64,000 nt of DNA from Hofstenia miamia (Eukaryota; Xenacoelomorpha; Acoela): contig SCFE01000070.1 in the NCBI GenBank assembly GCA_004352715.1, forward strand, positions 498,382 to 562,381, in the 5' to 3' direction. Below are positions 23,901-36,765 of this stretch, piece by piece. A program made the translations under genes and the position numbers. The notes under the pieces are model-generated. The model was not told the DNA's origin and ran no database searches. It saw only the letters and a list, made by a program, of their open reading frames with translations. Position 1 is the first letter of the stretch. Each line of letters starts with the position of its first letter.

Positions 23901-25219
23901 ATAATAATAATGTTTGTGACTTGCATTTATGTGTATTTGTTACAAAAGTAATAATGACTTTGCTCTTGTCTTTTTTCGCAAATTGACCAGCACGCCACGT
24001 GAGGGAAGGTGCTGGGCCGGTACACGACACAAAAAAATTTGAGTAACACTGCCATAGACCACTCCAAATTCGTAGATAGTTAAAATAGCAGTGAAAATAC
24101 ATAATAGCATAATACTGAAATGTAAATTTTAAATTTTGCATATCATATCGTTATAAAAGATACATCTAAGTTTTGATACATAAAATCTACATTCATGTAA
24201 AAAGGCAGAAAGTTTTTTCGCAAACATGTATGAATTTTGTGCGTTTAAAGATATCTTTAAGAAATATTTAATATTAACTGTATTGAAAACCGCGATGATA
24301 CTAACACATTCAAACAGCCATATGAATAAATAAGATAATTCAACCTATAACTATGGAGATAGAAGTTTCTTTTAATATACAGTAGTTCTTGATTTTGTAA
24401 ATTACTAATTTTAAATTAATTTGAGGTAAATGTTTGTTTCAAATTTCAATTTAAAAGTTGCTGATTTATTGATGCCTAGTGTAGCACTCTAGGTTTATGA
24501 ACAAGTTAAAACTTTGCGCAGAATGTGGGGATCATACAACATTAACAATCGAGGCAAAATACTATAATTATTTAACGCAACTTTGGAAATTTTGAACTTT
24601 GAATTGAGAAAATTATAAAGCATAAAACAAAAATAGTATATCTGACCTTTAATGCAACATTTGACTTTGAATCTTCCTGTTTAGATTCTGTATCTATACA
24701 CCGCAATACCCTACCAAAAGTACCCTCGCCTAATTGAGTGCGTACAACATATCTATTATGATAAACTCCATCTCCTTTTTGATATTGAAAGTGACCGTCT
24801 GAATCGACAGGTGGAGCACTTCTCGAAACAACAGTATCTAAAAATATAAATAAAAATATAATATAAAAATATAATAAATTTCCAAAAAATTGAGAAAACT
24901 TTATTTACAATATTAAACCTGTTGATCCTCTTTGAGAACTTCGATGACGATTATGGGCACGATGAGAAGAACTGGAAGAAGACGACCTTCGTGTATAAGA
25001 ATGTTTAATGGGAGAACGAGATTTGTGTCGATAGTAATAATCATCATGTTTTCGACGACGATATGTCTTATAATATTTATGGCTATGTCTTGAACGACTT
25101 CGCGATCTCCGACGACGCAATGAGTCATAAAAGTATCGATAACACGCTTCAAAATCCTCTTCAAATTCACGGTAATATTTTCCACTATAGAAACGTTCCG
25201 AATAAGGGGAACGAGGCAT
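20961..25219 (-). CDS. CLK: CLK/LAMMER dual-specificity protein kinase, complete six-exon model (453 aa)
   Basis: The exons are 25,219-24,919, 24,837-24,647, 23,517-23,406, 23,275-23,057, 22,120-21,826 and 21,204-20,961. All have GT-AG borders and compatible phases and sum to exactly 454 codons with the stop. Residues 1-100 are Arg/Ser/Tyr-rich (an RS region, for binding SR splicing factors in the nucleus). The kinase domain follows with Gly loop GEGTFGRV (from 136), VALK lysine 164, alpha-C glutamate 179, HTDLKPEN with catalytic Asp261, DFG Asp284, and [19 protein letters not shown]. The family phosphorylates SR proteins and so controls splicing. The normal signature EHLAMMERILG is [11 protein letters not shown] here (345-355). 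The length is slightly below the usual 480-500 residues. Confidence 0.95.
23740..24051. mobile_element. hAT-type MITE in a CLK intron
   Basis: A 312-base element with inverted ends CAATGCTACTCAAACT and, from the other end, CAGTGTTACTCAAATT. It is flanked on both sides by the identical octamer CCATAGAC (23,732-23,739 and 24,052-24,059). An 8-base target duplication is diagnostic of hAT transposition. It encodes nothing, so it must have been moved by a hAT transposase elsewhere. It sits between CLK coding exons 2 and 3. Confidence 0.85.
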
Positions 25220-25430
25220 TTCTAAATGTAATTTAGAGATTAACAACAAATAGCAAATAATAATGAAAATACAATTGTTAAAAATTACAAAGTAAAATCA
25301 CAACATTCCACATATTATACTGTCAATTTAAAGTGAATGGAGGCGAATGTAAACTAGTAGTAAATCCTAACATGGAATAATAAGAAGGAATTGATTTGCA
25401 GCTTAATAGTAATGTGCCGATCAAAACTTC
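25220..25430 (-). other. Region upstream of the CLK start codon
   Basis: It should hold the 5' untranslated region or a donor-bearing first exon of CLK. I can see no unambiguous promoter element. It runs into a TA microsatellite and gap. Confidence 0.3.
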
Positions 25431-25440
25431 ATATAAATAA

Positions 25441-26473
25441 ATTTATATATATATATAAATCTATATATATATANNNNNNNNNNNNNNNNNNNNNNNNNNN
25501 NNNNNNNNNNNNNNNNNNNNNNNNNNNNNNNNNNNNNNNNNNNNNNNNNNNNNNNNNNNNNNNNNNNNNNNNNNNNNNNNNNNNNNNNNNNNNNNNNNNN
25601 NNNNNNNNNNNNNNNNNNNNNNNNNNNNNNNNNNNNNNNNNNNNNNNNNNNNNNNNNNNNNNNNNNNNNNNNNNNNNNNNNNNNNNNNNNNNNNNNNNNN
25701 NNNNNNNNNNNNNNNNNNNNNNNNNNNNNNNNNNNNNNNNNNNNNNNNNNNNNNNNNNNNNNNNNNNNNNNNNNNNNNNNNNNNNNNNNNNNNNNNNNNN
25801 NNNNNNNNNNNNNNNNNNNNNNNNNNNNNNNNNNNNNNNNNNNNNNNNNNNNNNNNNNNNNNNNNNNNNNNNNNNNNNNNNNNNNNNNNNNNNNNNNNNN
25901 NNNNNNNNNNNNNNNNNNNNNNNNNNNNNNNNNNNNNNNNNNNNNNNNNNNNNNNNNNNNNNNNNNNNNNNNNNNNNNNNNNNNNNNNNNNNNNNNNNNN
26001 NNNNNNNNNNNNNNNNNNNNNNNNNNNNNNNNNNNNNNNNNNNNNNNNNNNNNNNNNNNNNNNNNNNNNNNNNNNNNNNNNNNNNNNNNNNNNNNNNNNN
26101 NNNNNNNNNNNNNNNNNNNNNNNNNNNNNNNNNNNNNNNNNNNNNNNNNNNNNNNNNNNNNNNNNNNNNNNNNNNNNNNNNNNNNNNNNNNNNNNNNNNN
26201 NNNNNNNNNNNNNNNNNNNNNNNNNNNNNNNNNNNNNNNNNNNNNNNNNNNNNNNNNNNNNNNNNNNNNNNNNNNNNNNNNNNNNNNNNNNNNNNNNNNN
26301 NNNNNNNNNNNNNNNNNNNNNNNNNNNNNNNNNNNNNNNNNNNNNNNNNNNNNNNNNNNNNNNNNNNNNNNNNNNNNNNNNNNNNNNNNNNNNNNNNNNN
26401 NNNNNNNNNNNNNNNNNNNNNNNNNNNNNNNNNNNNNNNNNNNNNNNNNNNNNNNNNNNNNNNNNNNNNNNNN
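25441..26473. other. TA microsatellite and assembly gap of exactly 1,000 N
   Basis: TA-rich sequence precedes N at 25,474-26,473. The round length suggests a default gap of unknown true size, unlike the other gaps here. Confidence 0.95.
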
Positions 26474-26565
26474 ACATAACACCAATATATGTGGTGAGCG
26501 TTACAAAGCACCAATATATATGAAAATTTTATTACAAATCACCAATATATATGTATATATATATA
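26474..26565. repeat. Short tandem array of CACCAATATAT units
   Basis: Three units (AACACCAATATATGTG, AGCACCAATATATATG, ATCACCAATATATATG) are spaced about 31 bases apart and end in TA repeats. They resemble the iterons at 8,550-8,640 and may be the end of a related element lost in the preceding gap. Confidence 0.5.
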
Positions 26566-26703
26566 TAAATGAATGACTTAATTTAGCCGCTGAAGGCATA
26601 CACTACGAAAAATAAAAAACAAGTCAGGGTTTACGGACTGTGGGGACAGTCACAGGAGATGAAATACTATTAGATGGAATAGTAGGCGAAGTTGGAGAAG
26701 GGC

Positions 26704-27480
26704 TCACCAAAGAAGAAAGACATCAAAGAAATCAATCGCTGTTGGGGGGTTGAGAGTCAAGATGTAATTAGCAGCAGTACAAGCACGATTGAAAAACGAG
26801 TGAATGGTGCGATGTTTCGTGGGACGACGAATGGAGAAAGTGACATCATCACAGCGAGTAGAGCGGAAATTAGAGAACTCAATGTCCAATATGCGAGTGA
26901 GCAAGCGATTGAACAGGAGATCACAGGCATGGAAGTAGAGTGACAGTGGGAGAGTAGAGAATTTCAGAAGGATGTCTTTGTATGGAAAGGGAAGGCCACC
27001 AAAAATGGAGAAGCATAGAGAACAATGGCGCGAGGAATGTACTTGAACAAAGAGTTTCACAGCAGCCTAAAAGGGAAAGCGTGGGGAATTAGCTTTGCGG
27101 AGACGTAAGGACACATGACCAGACCAATTTAATTTAGCAGCAAGTTGAACTCCAAGATGAGTATGATGAGGAGAAAAGTCTACAGGAAGAGGCAGATCAG
27201 AAGGGGGAGATATAGAAAGGAAATTCCATGTCTTGGTTGGGCTAAAATCAAGATGGTTAACAGAAGACCAAGTAGCCAAAAGCCCAAGATCATATGTAAT
27301 ATTGGAGGCAAAAGAACTACCAAAGTTGAAAATCCCAGTATCATCAACGTACAGTAGACAGGATGAGTTGAGGACAGATTGAGGAAGGTCGTTGATAGCA
27401 ATAAGGAAAAAAAAACAGCACCACTAGAGACAAGAGCAGGGGAAGAAATAGACGAGCTGATTTTGACACACTGACAACGA
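26704..27480 (-). pseudogene. Non-LTR retrotransposon reverse transcriptase, C-terminal fragment
   Basis: The minus-strand reading gives a block like AINDLPQSVLNSSCLLYVDD. The catalytic YVDD is encoded at 27,340-27,351, and ATWSSVNHLDFSPTKTW follows. The frame continues through one in-frame TAG (27,067-27,069) into a long C-terminal piece ending at 26,704. INDLP followed by YVDD is the palm signature of LINE-type reverse transcriptases. The usual PQGS box is degraded just upstream. Confidence 0.72.
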
Positions 27481-27776
27481 TTGGACAGGTAAGGCTAAAA
27501 CAGCGATGAAATCAGCATCAAAGCTAAATAAACTTAATTTGCATAATTAACCAAATTCGTAGCATGCGGTACGTATTTAAGGACAATACCACAAATAAAT
27601 TTAAATTCATAAAAAAATTATATATTATTAAACAAATTACACGATCTAAAAGTATATTTTTGCAAATCTATACATGTTTAGTTTAAATCAAGTACTTACC
27701 TTAGGCGAAATTTCCAAATACATTTTGATAAAATATAAATATATTAATTTCGATTACTCAATGTGCTTTACTCGTA

Positions 27777-27927
27777 TTATAACAACTAATATATTTTAAG
27801 CATTGCACCCAATTATCACCGGTAGTCTTTGCACATGTCTTGCAAGTATTGACATTTTCTGACACCAAAGCATTTCGTCTTGGGCCAACTTTCTTGGAGC
27901 CACCACGGCTACTCTCCGGTTTTGACA
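27777..27927 (-). pseudogene. Small ORF with PHD-like CxxC start, possibly ORF1 of the same LINE
   Basis: The frame starts MSKPESSRGGSKKVGPRRNA and continues CKTCAKTTGDNWVQC before a stop, 49 codons in total. A lysine- and arginine-rich start followed by CxxC and W-x-x-C resembles the PHD-type domain at the start of some LINE first ORFs. It is on the same strand as, and 0.3 kb upstream of, the reverse-transcriptase fragment. A single LINE with a large internal deletion would explain both, but this is inference. Confidence 0.4.
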
Positions 27928-29506
27928 TAGCTAAATCTAAAACCTAACTAAACTGTACATTATATTTAGGCTTTGTTAGAGAAGTTTTTGTGTATAAATA
28001 TAAAGAATATTGGATTGAATGTTTATAAACATTCTTTTGTTTTAAAAATCTTTTACAATAAGAATAGAAATAATGAATTATAGTCCCTGTTCGAATGATT
28101 AAAGCCCACCTTAAATTTCTCTCATGCCTTTTTGATGAGTGTGCGGCGCCCTCGATTGCCCACATTATTTAACGCAACGGCTAACGCTGAATTGAATCAA
28201 TTTCTTTAAGCTATTGCACCTTTGTGATTAAAATGGTTATTACAACCGAACAACCAATAGATTTAAATTTCAAAACTAGATACTTTATTAAATCTACTAA
28301 GCAATTATGATTTGTTGAGTCAAACATAATTGAAGAACGAGTTAATTGACAAAATTGTCAAATCGATTGCTTTAGAATTGTGTTAAGATGAACTACGTTT
28401 TGTTAGATACAAAACAAGTGAAATGATGCTGCTTTTGATAATTGTTTTATGAAGAATCCGTTAAACGACACTACAAAAGCAAAGATACAAACGGAAAATA
28501 AAAAGACGATTTCTACATTCTTCAATTATAAAAGGCCCTATGTTGAGTCCCTTATACATGTTCAATAAGCATGAAAATATATAAGTTTAGACGTTATACT
28601 TAATTCATATAGCACTTATAGCAACATTTATTAAAATTTTCAGTAACAATTGCATATCGACAGGCCCATGGTTATTGCACACACCGATACTGTACATCCG
28701 CACTATTGAAATTATATTTATAAAAATATTATATGTATATTTATGCATAAAAAATTTATGCAACGAGGTCACGCTAGCTATAAATCCGGTACTACTCGGT
28801 AAAAAAATATGAAAATAAATAATAATCGGTAGAACAAATTCTTAGAAAGTTTCAATTTATTTAAAAATCAAGTAAGAAAGACTTGATTTACACTAAAAAC
28901 TGTATAGATTTACATAAATGTACATCTATATCTTAAATATGTACCCCGTGCTAACGTGTGCTAAGAATTTGGTTAATTATGCAAAGTTATTGGCGTATGT
29001 ACATTTTTTAAGCTTTTTACGTGTTATTGAATTTCTCATCGTTTTTTTGCATCGAACTGTTAGAATATACTTCAAGCAGTCGTGCACTTTAAGTAGCACG
29101 CATTAACAGAGATATGTAAATATTAAAATTAATTACTGACTTATCAAACCAAACTTTAATTGTACGCAAAATTTGTAATGTTCCTCGTAAACATTATTAC
29201 ATAATACCTCGAGCTAATAATTACAACTAAAATTCAATTCTGTTGAAAGTTATAATTGAAATTAATCAATATTCAATTAATGACTTAAATTGCTCTAAAG
29301 ATATTCCACAAATAATGAATAAATAAAATACATCGATAATAATATACATCGATAACGGCATGCATGTTCATACATGATTAATCGAAATACGTAACAATCA
29401 TATTATATATTTCACTTTTAACAATTAAATAATGTAAATTATGTTTAGAAAAACATGTAAGTTCAAATGGCTAATTTACAATTAGGATGTTCACAAAACA
29501 AAGTCG
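27928..29506. other. AT-rich stretch with normal CpG, no gene seen
   Basis: Short frames only, none with family features. CpG dinucleotides occur regularly (for example at 28,142-28,155, 29,333 and 29,503) up to the sharp edge of the CpG-poor region. Confidence 0.45.
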
Positions 29507-29790
29507 CATTATTTAACAATAATAATATGTTTGCTAAAATATCATTCTGTCATTTAGGAGTACACAAATTATCATGATTTAAAATTTCTTATTAAACATT
29601 TACAAAAATCACAGTATATAAGAGCTCTAAGATTTCAAATCTTTGATATCAATGGTATTAGCTTCATGCATACCATCTAAATTGATTTCAATTGATAAGC
29701 AAGATATTGGCATTAATTTATGAAAGAAAACTGTATGACATCAATGTATTATAAACAGGGCTTCCCATTTTGCTGTTAATAGTGTAGAAT

Positions 29791-30519
29791 TGTGGGGGAG
29801 CTCTGGCTACTCTAGCAGTACTGGGAAACCCAAAAGTTAAGATCAAAGGTTGCAGAGCTTACCATTGTTGAGAGTGACCCACATTCCAACAAAGAAAGAA
29901 ACATTGGTGGTTCACTGATTCATTTAAGCAAAACAGAAATTCCATAGAGAACAGACTTCCAGCAGAGACCAATTCACACAGCATTAAGCTGAAGCCATAT
30001 CCATGAAGCCATCCTTACTTGCCAAGGTGCTAATTGTATGTCTCCAGTATTAATTTCTAGCTCAATAAACAATTTATCTCAGAGTTCTATTATTTCAGTT
30101 CATGAAAATAAATAAAAAACAAAAGACACATAATTGCTGTGCACTCACATTTGCCAACAGCATAGTATATTTGCAGTGTGTTAATATTATGTGCATGTAT
30201 GAATTGATCAAATAAAAAGTTGTTATTCCCTACACCTACCCATAACCTACAGTGACAATGATTCAGGCTGTCACCATTAAGGAGCTATTTGTCAGCCCAG
30301 ACCCAGTGCAGTTTCCTCCTGAATTGTTGCTGGATCTTAAGCAATAATTATCATAACCAAATCCTTGATGACAAATATAAAAGGGATTACTACATAATAA
30401 AAATCAGAAAAGATAAAATGTGGTTGGAGGAAGACAAATTTATTGTGTGCTTTGCTACAGTTTCCTCAGATATTTAATACAAAATTCTGTAAATTATTAC
30501 CTGGTTAGTAGTAAAAACA
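29791..30519 (+). repeat. LTR-like repeat copy R1 (subtype A)
   Basis: It begins TGTGGGGGAGCTCTGGCTAC and ends near ATTACCTGGTTAGTAG...AACA, about 729 bases. Sequence continues after it with the family's shared leader marks CAAGGGGACA (about 30,543) and GAGTGACTCTACA (about 30,705). It is alignable throughout with R2 to R5. Confidence 0.75.
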
Positions 30520-33500
30520 AGCAATCACATGTAATTTGAACCAAGGGGACAAATATAAATTTTATTGAATAACTTGAAAATGCTTATAAATTGATTTAAA
30601 AGAAATCAATATAAATTGATAGCACCAAATCATCAAATCCAGATGTCAAAAAGATGTAACACTATTTTCAGAGTGCCAAATCATTAAAAGGAAAAATTGG
30701 CCTCTGAGTGACTCTACAAAAGCTAAAGAAGTTGTTAACAGCAAAGAGCAATCCCTTTGATTTTCAAAGCAGTTGTTAAGAGCTGCAATGTTTTCTTTGA
30801 TAAAAAATAAAAAATTCATAGATTAGCTCCAATATTGTATGGATAGAAGCAGGAATGTATGCTAGGTATTTTGATGATTTTGATAAATGTGAAAATATTG
30901 TAAAAAACTTAAAAAATGCATTCCCAATTTTGTTTTTAAAATATTAACATTTTTTATTGAACATTTTATTATTTAGCCAATCAAGAGCATTTTGGAAACC
31001 TGTGGTGGATGCATTCTACCATGTCAACCTTTTGCATTTGCCACTGAATAGGGGACAATAAAATTGATTCTAAATTGAGTTAAAAGAATGAAACTATTAA
31101 TATTAAGCTGGATCTTCAAGGCAAATTTTAAAATGGATGATGTATCTACTAGGCATAAAAGCCAAAAAACAAATATAAACATGAATAAAAGCATTAGTAA
31201 AAATACAAAAAGTCATCAAATTGCATTGCTATATACAATTTATCAAAAAATATATTACCCAATTTATTATATGTTTTGAAAATTGTACCAAAAGATAAAG
31301 AGTAAAAAATTAAAAGTTATTACCCTCACAGCACACAACATATTGTGAAGTGTCTCATGTTAATATTCATAAGTCTCAAAATATAAATTATATTTTAGTA
31401 CATTAAAACACCCCCTATGAATGAGGTTTTTTGATATATTCTGGCTGCAATTATCTTTATAAATTATTTTAGCACTTGTTTGAAATTTGACCATCTTTGA
31501 TGCACTTTTGAAGGGATTGAAAGGCATTGATATAGGGTGAAAACAAAGATATTAGGTAACATGCATTAATTTTATTGGCTGTTTTAAACAGTACTTGGTT
31601 GCCATTTGTTTAAACAGCTTGCAGCTGCTAAAAAAGTGCTGTTGGAGCCTTAATTATTAAACTAATGTAGTGACTGATGAGAGGAAAAGATTTTAATTAG
31701 ACTGTATTTCATGCAGTCTGAAATGCTTTGCAGAAATATTTATATTCAAAATTAGCACATTCAACCTACAAAATACAATAATTTAATAATTATTTTGGTT
31801 GTTTTAATGTTGTTTATAGTTGTTTCATACTTTTGTTTGTTGCAGCAACCATTAATATCATAATAACAACTTTAGTAATAAATAATCAGTGAGAAGATGC
31901 TTTCAAATGAAACTCACTTTCATATTTTTATTACAAGATTTTTTATATAAAAAAGGATTTGTAAAACCTTTTTAGAAATTCTTAATTTATTCATGAATAT
32001 TTGGACACCTTGATATTGAGTGTTAAATAAAATAATTTACAAATGAGCAGAAGAGATTTTTCATGACATAAGAAAGTGCTATTTCAAAATTGTGCTTAAT
32101 TTTAGATTTTTACGTTTTTGTTAAATTTGGCAGATTTTTTTGCTCATATTTATCATTTATATACAAGACATTCATTTAAATCTTTAGCAAATATTTGTAT
32201 TTAATATCCAATTTTGTGATCTTACATATTTTTAGCTATAACTCAGAGACTGTTTTTTAGATAAACTAGTAATAATTTTATCTGCTATAAAACTAAGTAA
32301 CCTACAATTTAAATAATAACAAGCAGGCAATGCTAGAAAATTAAATATTACAATATATCATAAATAATATAAATCATTTATACATCAAAATAGCTGTTCA
32401 ATAGTAAATGCATTTTCAAATACATGTTTAGTCAAATGTTCTTTATGCTTTTATTGTCTTTTTAGAGTTTTATTTTGCAGTTCCTGAATAACCCTATCTT
32501 ATCTAGAGGTGGCATGATTTGACCCCTCTTCCATATTTTTAGATATAACTCAGACACTGTTTTTTAAATATACTATCCTTCTATGATTTTTTCTTTAACT
32601 TGTTCTGCAACTTTTGATGAAATATTATTCAGATGGGGTCAAGGGTTTGAAAGTTATAGAAATTTAAAAAAGTCCATGAAAAACAGACATTTTTTGAAGA
32701 TTTATAGTATAAGACCTTCAAATGTAAAGGCTCTCAATTAAAACTAATGCATTATTTTCTGTGCAAAATTATAACTAAATTATTTTTTACTTGCATATTA
32801 GGCCTTTCTCTTGATTCCTTTTTGATCTACTTTGCATATATTGTGGCAAATTCCACTTTCAGCAAAAAGACTATTTCAACAATATTATTATGAAATGCAT
32901 AATTTTTAATTATACAATAATTATTGCATAATTTGAAATTTCCCTTGCTTAGTGTCAGGTCAGATTTGACAATCTGTGTGATCTTAAATATTCAAATTCT
33001 CTTGTGCAGTTCTGTTTATTGAATTTTTTAATATACAAAAAGTCCAATGAGGGACCTTCATGTTGTTTATTATTTATTATTACAGCACAAATTCCTTCAG
33101 TTTTTGTTTAATTAACACCACTCTCTTATGCTTTGAATATCTCATTTTTGTAATTCAACATTCATTAAAGTTTAGTTAACCTTTATTATCTGGTGTTTAT
33201 TAATTTTCTAAGAATCCTTTTCTAAATTTCTTGAAGTGCTGACCCAGGTGCCATGCAGTAGCACAGCTTTGTAAGTTCATTCCATCAGCACTTCAGTAGG
33301 TATAGGGATAGGGAACTTACACATGCTCTTTGTTTCAATATTTCAACTATTTTTGCAGTCACCTAAATTGCATGAGCTGAGACTGCACTGAGTGTAGGTT
33401 TAACTTGCACATAGGATACACTATACACCCAAGAACTCATAGGGTCTCTCTCTCTTTTAGTGTAGAGCTCTTGTCTGATATGACTCTGTCTATGAGGTTT

Positions 33501-33520
33501 TTTGTATCAGGTCTTTCTCT
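30520..33520. other. CpG-poor, AT-rich filler between R1 and R2, left part
   Basis: No gene recognised. A 45-base block (TATTTTTAGCTATAACTCAG type) occurs at about 32,226 and again at about 32,537. The frame 31,088-31,279 has no identifiable domain. Confidence 0.4.
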
Positions 33521-33559
33521 ACCTGATCTCCCATATTTATTTAAAGCTTACAGATAGGT

Positions 33560-33862
33560 TCATTTGAGTAGGTTAATTATATTACTGCAACATTGGCAAA
33601 TCAAGTTCCTGAAGACAATACATTTCCTGCCAATGGCACAATATCCCTCCCCTGGACCAATCAAACAAATTTCCTTGTCAAATTTATCTAGTATATCACT
33701 TATTGAAATGTGTTTTTCAAAATTAACCATATAAACTCTATTGTAAGCTAAACAAGATTTGAGAATCACAGAGTTTAACTTTGGATAATTAAATTTTTGT
33801 ATTTCAAATTTATCTATTACATACTTGATTACTTCTTTTGGACTGGTTAATTCACAAAATTA
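33560..33862 (-). pseudogene. Unrecognised protein relic with GPGEGYC motif
   Basis: A minus-strand frame of about 100 codons reads SPKEVIKYVIDKF, then ISISDILDKFDKEICLIGPG, EGYCAIGRK and a cysteine-containing C-terminus. It looks like real protein sequence (balanced composition, no low complexity) but I cannot name it. A papain-fold or OTU-like protease start, where a G-x-C box holds the nucleophile, is one idea without strong support. Confidence 0.3.
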
Positions 33863-33869
33863 ATAATGA

Positions 33870-36160
33870 AATATTTTTTCTCTTTTAGATATATAGAAAG
33901 ATGGCAAAAAATTTTAAACAGCATTTACCAAAAAATGTAAATAGAAAATATCAAAAAAATATAGAAACAGAATTCCATATAGAAAAAGATCTGATAAAAT
34001 TATATAGAAAAATTTTCAAAAAATATAAGGGATACCCCAAAAAATAGAATTGAATATGCAAACAAAATCTGTATCTCTACTACAAAATATAATAGATGAA
34101 AACAAAAGGCATAGCCAAAATAATCTGAAAAAATTTTATGAATTTATTTGAAAAGTGTGTTTTAAGCAATTAAATAGGAAAACAAGCTTCTATTATATTT
34201 TATCTTGACTTAATTGATAGCAAATTGGAGGAGTGATTTGGGTGTTTCCTTTGAATTGTGATCAAGAAGTCTATCTAATTTGAAAAACATGCTGAAAAGG
34301 CTACATTTGCTCGTGTTTTGAGCCTTTTTCACAATGGGAAATTCTTAGTAACTCATCTAAAGATGAGCTACAAAAGTGGAAGATTTGTCTCCTTGGGAAA
34401 TTACAGTTGTGAAATATGTTATATTAGACTTTGTGTGCTACTACTAAAAAAATTATTTTAAAGCAACATTAGTTGCTTCCTTAGCTGTACTATGACTAGA
34501 TTTAGTTTGCATTAATATCTCTATTTGATTGTGTTTAATGTTTCTCAATGTTAATTATTCCTGTTTAATTAATATCCTAATTTGGTTATAAGGTTGTTTA
34601 GATTATTAGGAATTGGGTTTACATATAAATATTTCTTTAGCCTCACAGCTAAATAGCAACATTAGTTGCTTCCTTAGTTGTACTATGAATAGGTTGAGTT
34701 TGCATTGACATCTCCATTTGATTGTAAATTTAGGCAATTATTGCTACAGGTATATCACATTAAAAATAATGTATTAGCAAAATTTTGTTTATGAGATTGA
34801 TATAAAAAAGACATTTTAAGATTGTTCCAGATTCCTCATTGCTCCCTGAATAATGTGCTCAAGTGTTATCTGAATAGGAACAGGGGTATCATTAGAGAGC
34901 TGACTCTCATTCATTGTTGCCAGGCTAATTCTACATTTACAGCATAAATTTTTAAATGGTAAACCAATCAAAGTTAAAAGATTTTTCTAGATTACCACTC
35001 CCTTTTGAGTAAGGTACTTAAGTATTAACTGCTAGTGGTCTTATGACAGAACTGACTCCCATTCATTGTTGTAAAGCTAATTTAAAATTACTTCAAATTT
35101 TATATTTTAAATTAAATATTTGTAAAATAATACATCAATTACAATGACCTTATTGAAATAATGAGAAAAACTATTATTTTTGAGGTCAAACTGATGGAAG
35201 TGATGATAAGCCAACATTTTAATTTAAGCTTTGCAAATGGAATGCACTACCATTAACATTTGAATGAAATTGTAAGTTTATTTACTGCATATATAGATAT
35301 ATATTACCTGAAATAGATATTAAAATATGGATATGCAGAAGCAAAATTCAAAATATGGTTATAACTTCAAGTAAGATAATCATTTTGATTAATTAATATT
35401 GCATTTTTTGTAGATGGTCTAAAACAACAAAAGAAAATTTGTACTTCTTACAATAAAATTATATATTTATTTATTCTAGTAATTGCTATTTTGCCTGTTT
35501 TTGCAAATTTTATGTCAATCATTTCCATAAATATATGCTGTTAAATGAAAATGTAAAAACATGAAATTTTAAGATGAAAGCAGTTGATTAAAATAATATT
35601 TAATTGTGCATTCAAGCAAAAGGTATGGAATTTATTGCTGTAAAAAATACTTTGTTCAATGGGAATAGAGATGTATTGCTGCTATTAAACTAATGTGAAT
35701 TCTTAAGCTGTATCTTATTAACATCAAATTGAGTGAGAAAAAATTCTTAATAAATGATAGTTAATATGATCATTACTAATATTCAAAAATACTTTAGATA
35801 CTTTTATTATTTACTACAATTTATATTAAAAATTTGATATAATGTAAATACTTTCAAATGCAATGAGATTCTTGAAATTGAATAAAAAAAGTTTAAATAT
35901 ATTAAGACTGCATTTCAATAATTTATTTTGAAATAAAAAAATCTTCATAAGAATGCATAGCATGAACATTCAACTTATAGGTAAAATGCACTTGCTGATG
36001 TAAAAATGGAAGCATAAATTTGTATTTAAAGCAAACAGTCAGCAACTACTAAACTATTAATTAAAGATATTGTGGCATAGGCATGGAAATCTGTGTTGCT
36101 AAGCACCAGGATTTGCCAGTGTCCCAATAATTAATGGCCTGACTCCACTGCCAAGTGAGC
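33870..36160. other. CpG-poor filler with spaced direct repeats
   Basis: A block of about 75 bases containing GCAACATTAGTTGCTTCCTT occurs at 34,463 and again at 34,656. A second, more diverged pair of about 105 bases ending in CATTCATTGTTG occurs at 34,828 and 34,985. A lysine-rich broken frame lies at 33,900-34,050. No gene is identified. Confidence 0.45.
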
Positions 36161-36164
36161 CTAT

Positions 36165-36765
36165 TGTGGAATGGCAGGGGAGCTCTGACTACTCCAGTGG
36201 TACTAGGAAACTTAATTGATAAGCAAAAGGTTACAAAGGCTACCATCATAAAGAGTGACCTGCATTCCAACAGAAAAACAGAACATTGGTAGTTTATCAG
36301 TTCAATAAAGAAACAGAAAATATTCCACCAAGAATTATTCTCCAACAGTGACCAATTCACATTTCATTGCACCAGAGCAGTATCCACAAATAGATCCAAG
36401 CTCACCACAGTGTTAATTGTGTGTCTCTGAAATTTATTAAGTGCAATGTATGAATAGAAATGATCAAATAAAGTTGTTTTTCTCTATACTTGAATGTAGC
36501 CATAACTTAATGTGATACCACAATTTGACCTGCCAACTGGAAGAGAGTGTTTTGTTGCCCTAAACACATTGGAGTAACTCCCAAATTGTTGCTGGAATGT
36601 AAGCAATAATTATTACACAACAATCCATTGAAGAATCTAAAAAGGTCAGCATAATAAATAATTCAAAAAGAGCAAACACAATTGAAGTGAGACTAATTAA
36701 TTTGAGCAATCACTACAGGTCTCTCACATATTTATAACAATTTGAAATTACTACCTGTTCAAAAA
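36165..36765 (+). repeat. LTR-like repeat copy R2 (subtype A)
   Basis: It carries the GGGGAGCTCTGACTACTC start shared with R5, the middle block with CCTGCATTCCAACAGAAA, and the end TCTCTCACATATTTATAACA before the ATTACCTG-like terminus. It is the inverted partner of R5. Confidence 0.8.

Noticed and set aside
24913-25185. 90-codon frame overlapping the CLK RS exon
   Set aside because: A shadow frame of the Arg/Ser-rich exon in another reading phase.
20961-25249. Alternative start upstream of the CLK ATG (MLLISKLHLE...)
   Set aside because: The extra residues come from sequence before the conserved MPRSP start and have no counterpart I know; the model from 25,219 gives an exact codon count.
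26692-27357. Plus-strand frames (83 and 70 codons) in the LINE region
   Set aside because: They are antisense to the reverse-transcriptase reading, which carries the YVDD and INDLP motifs.
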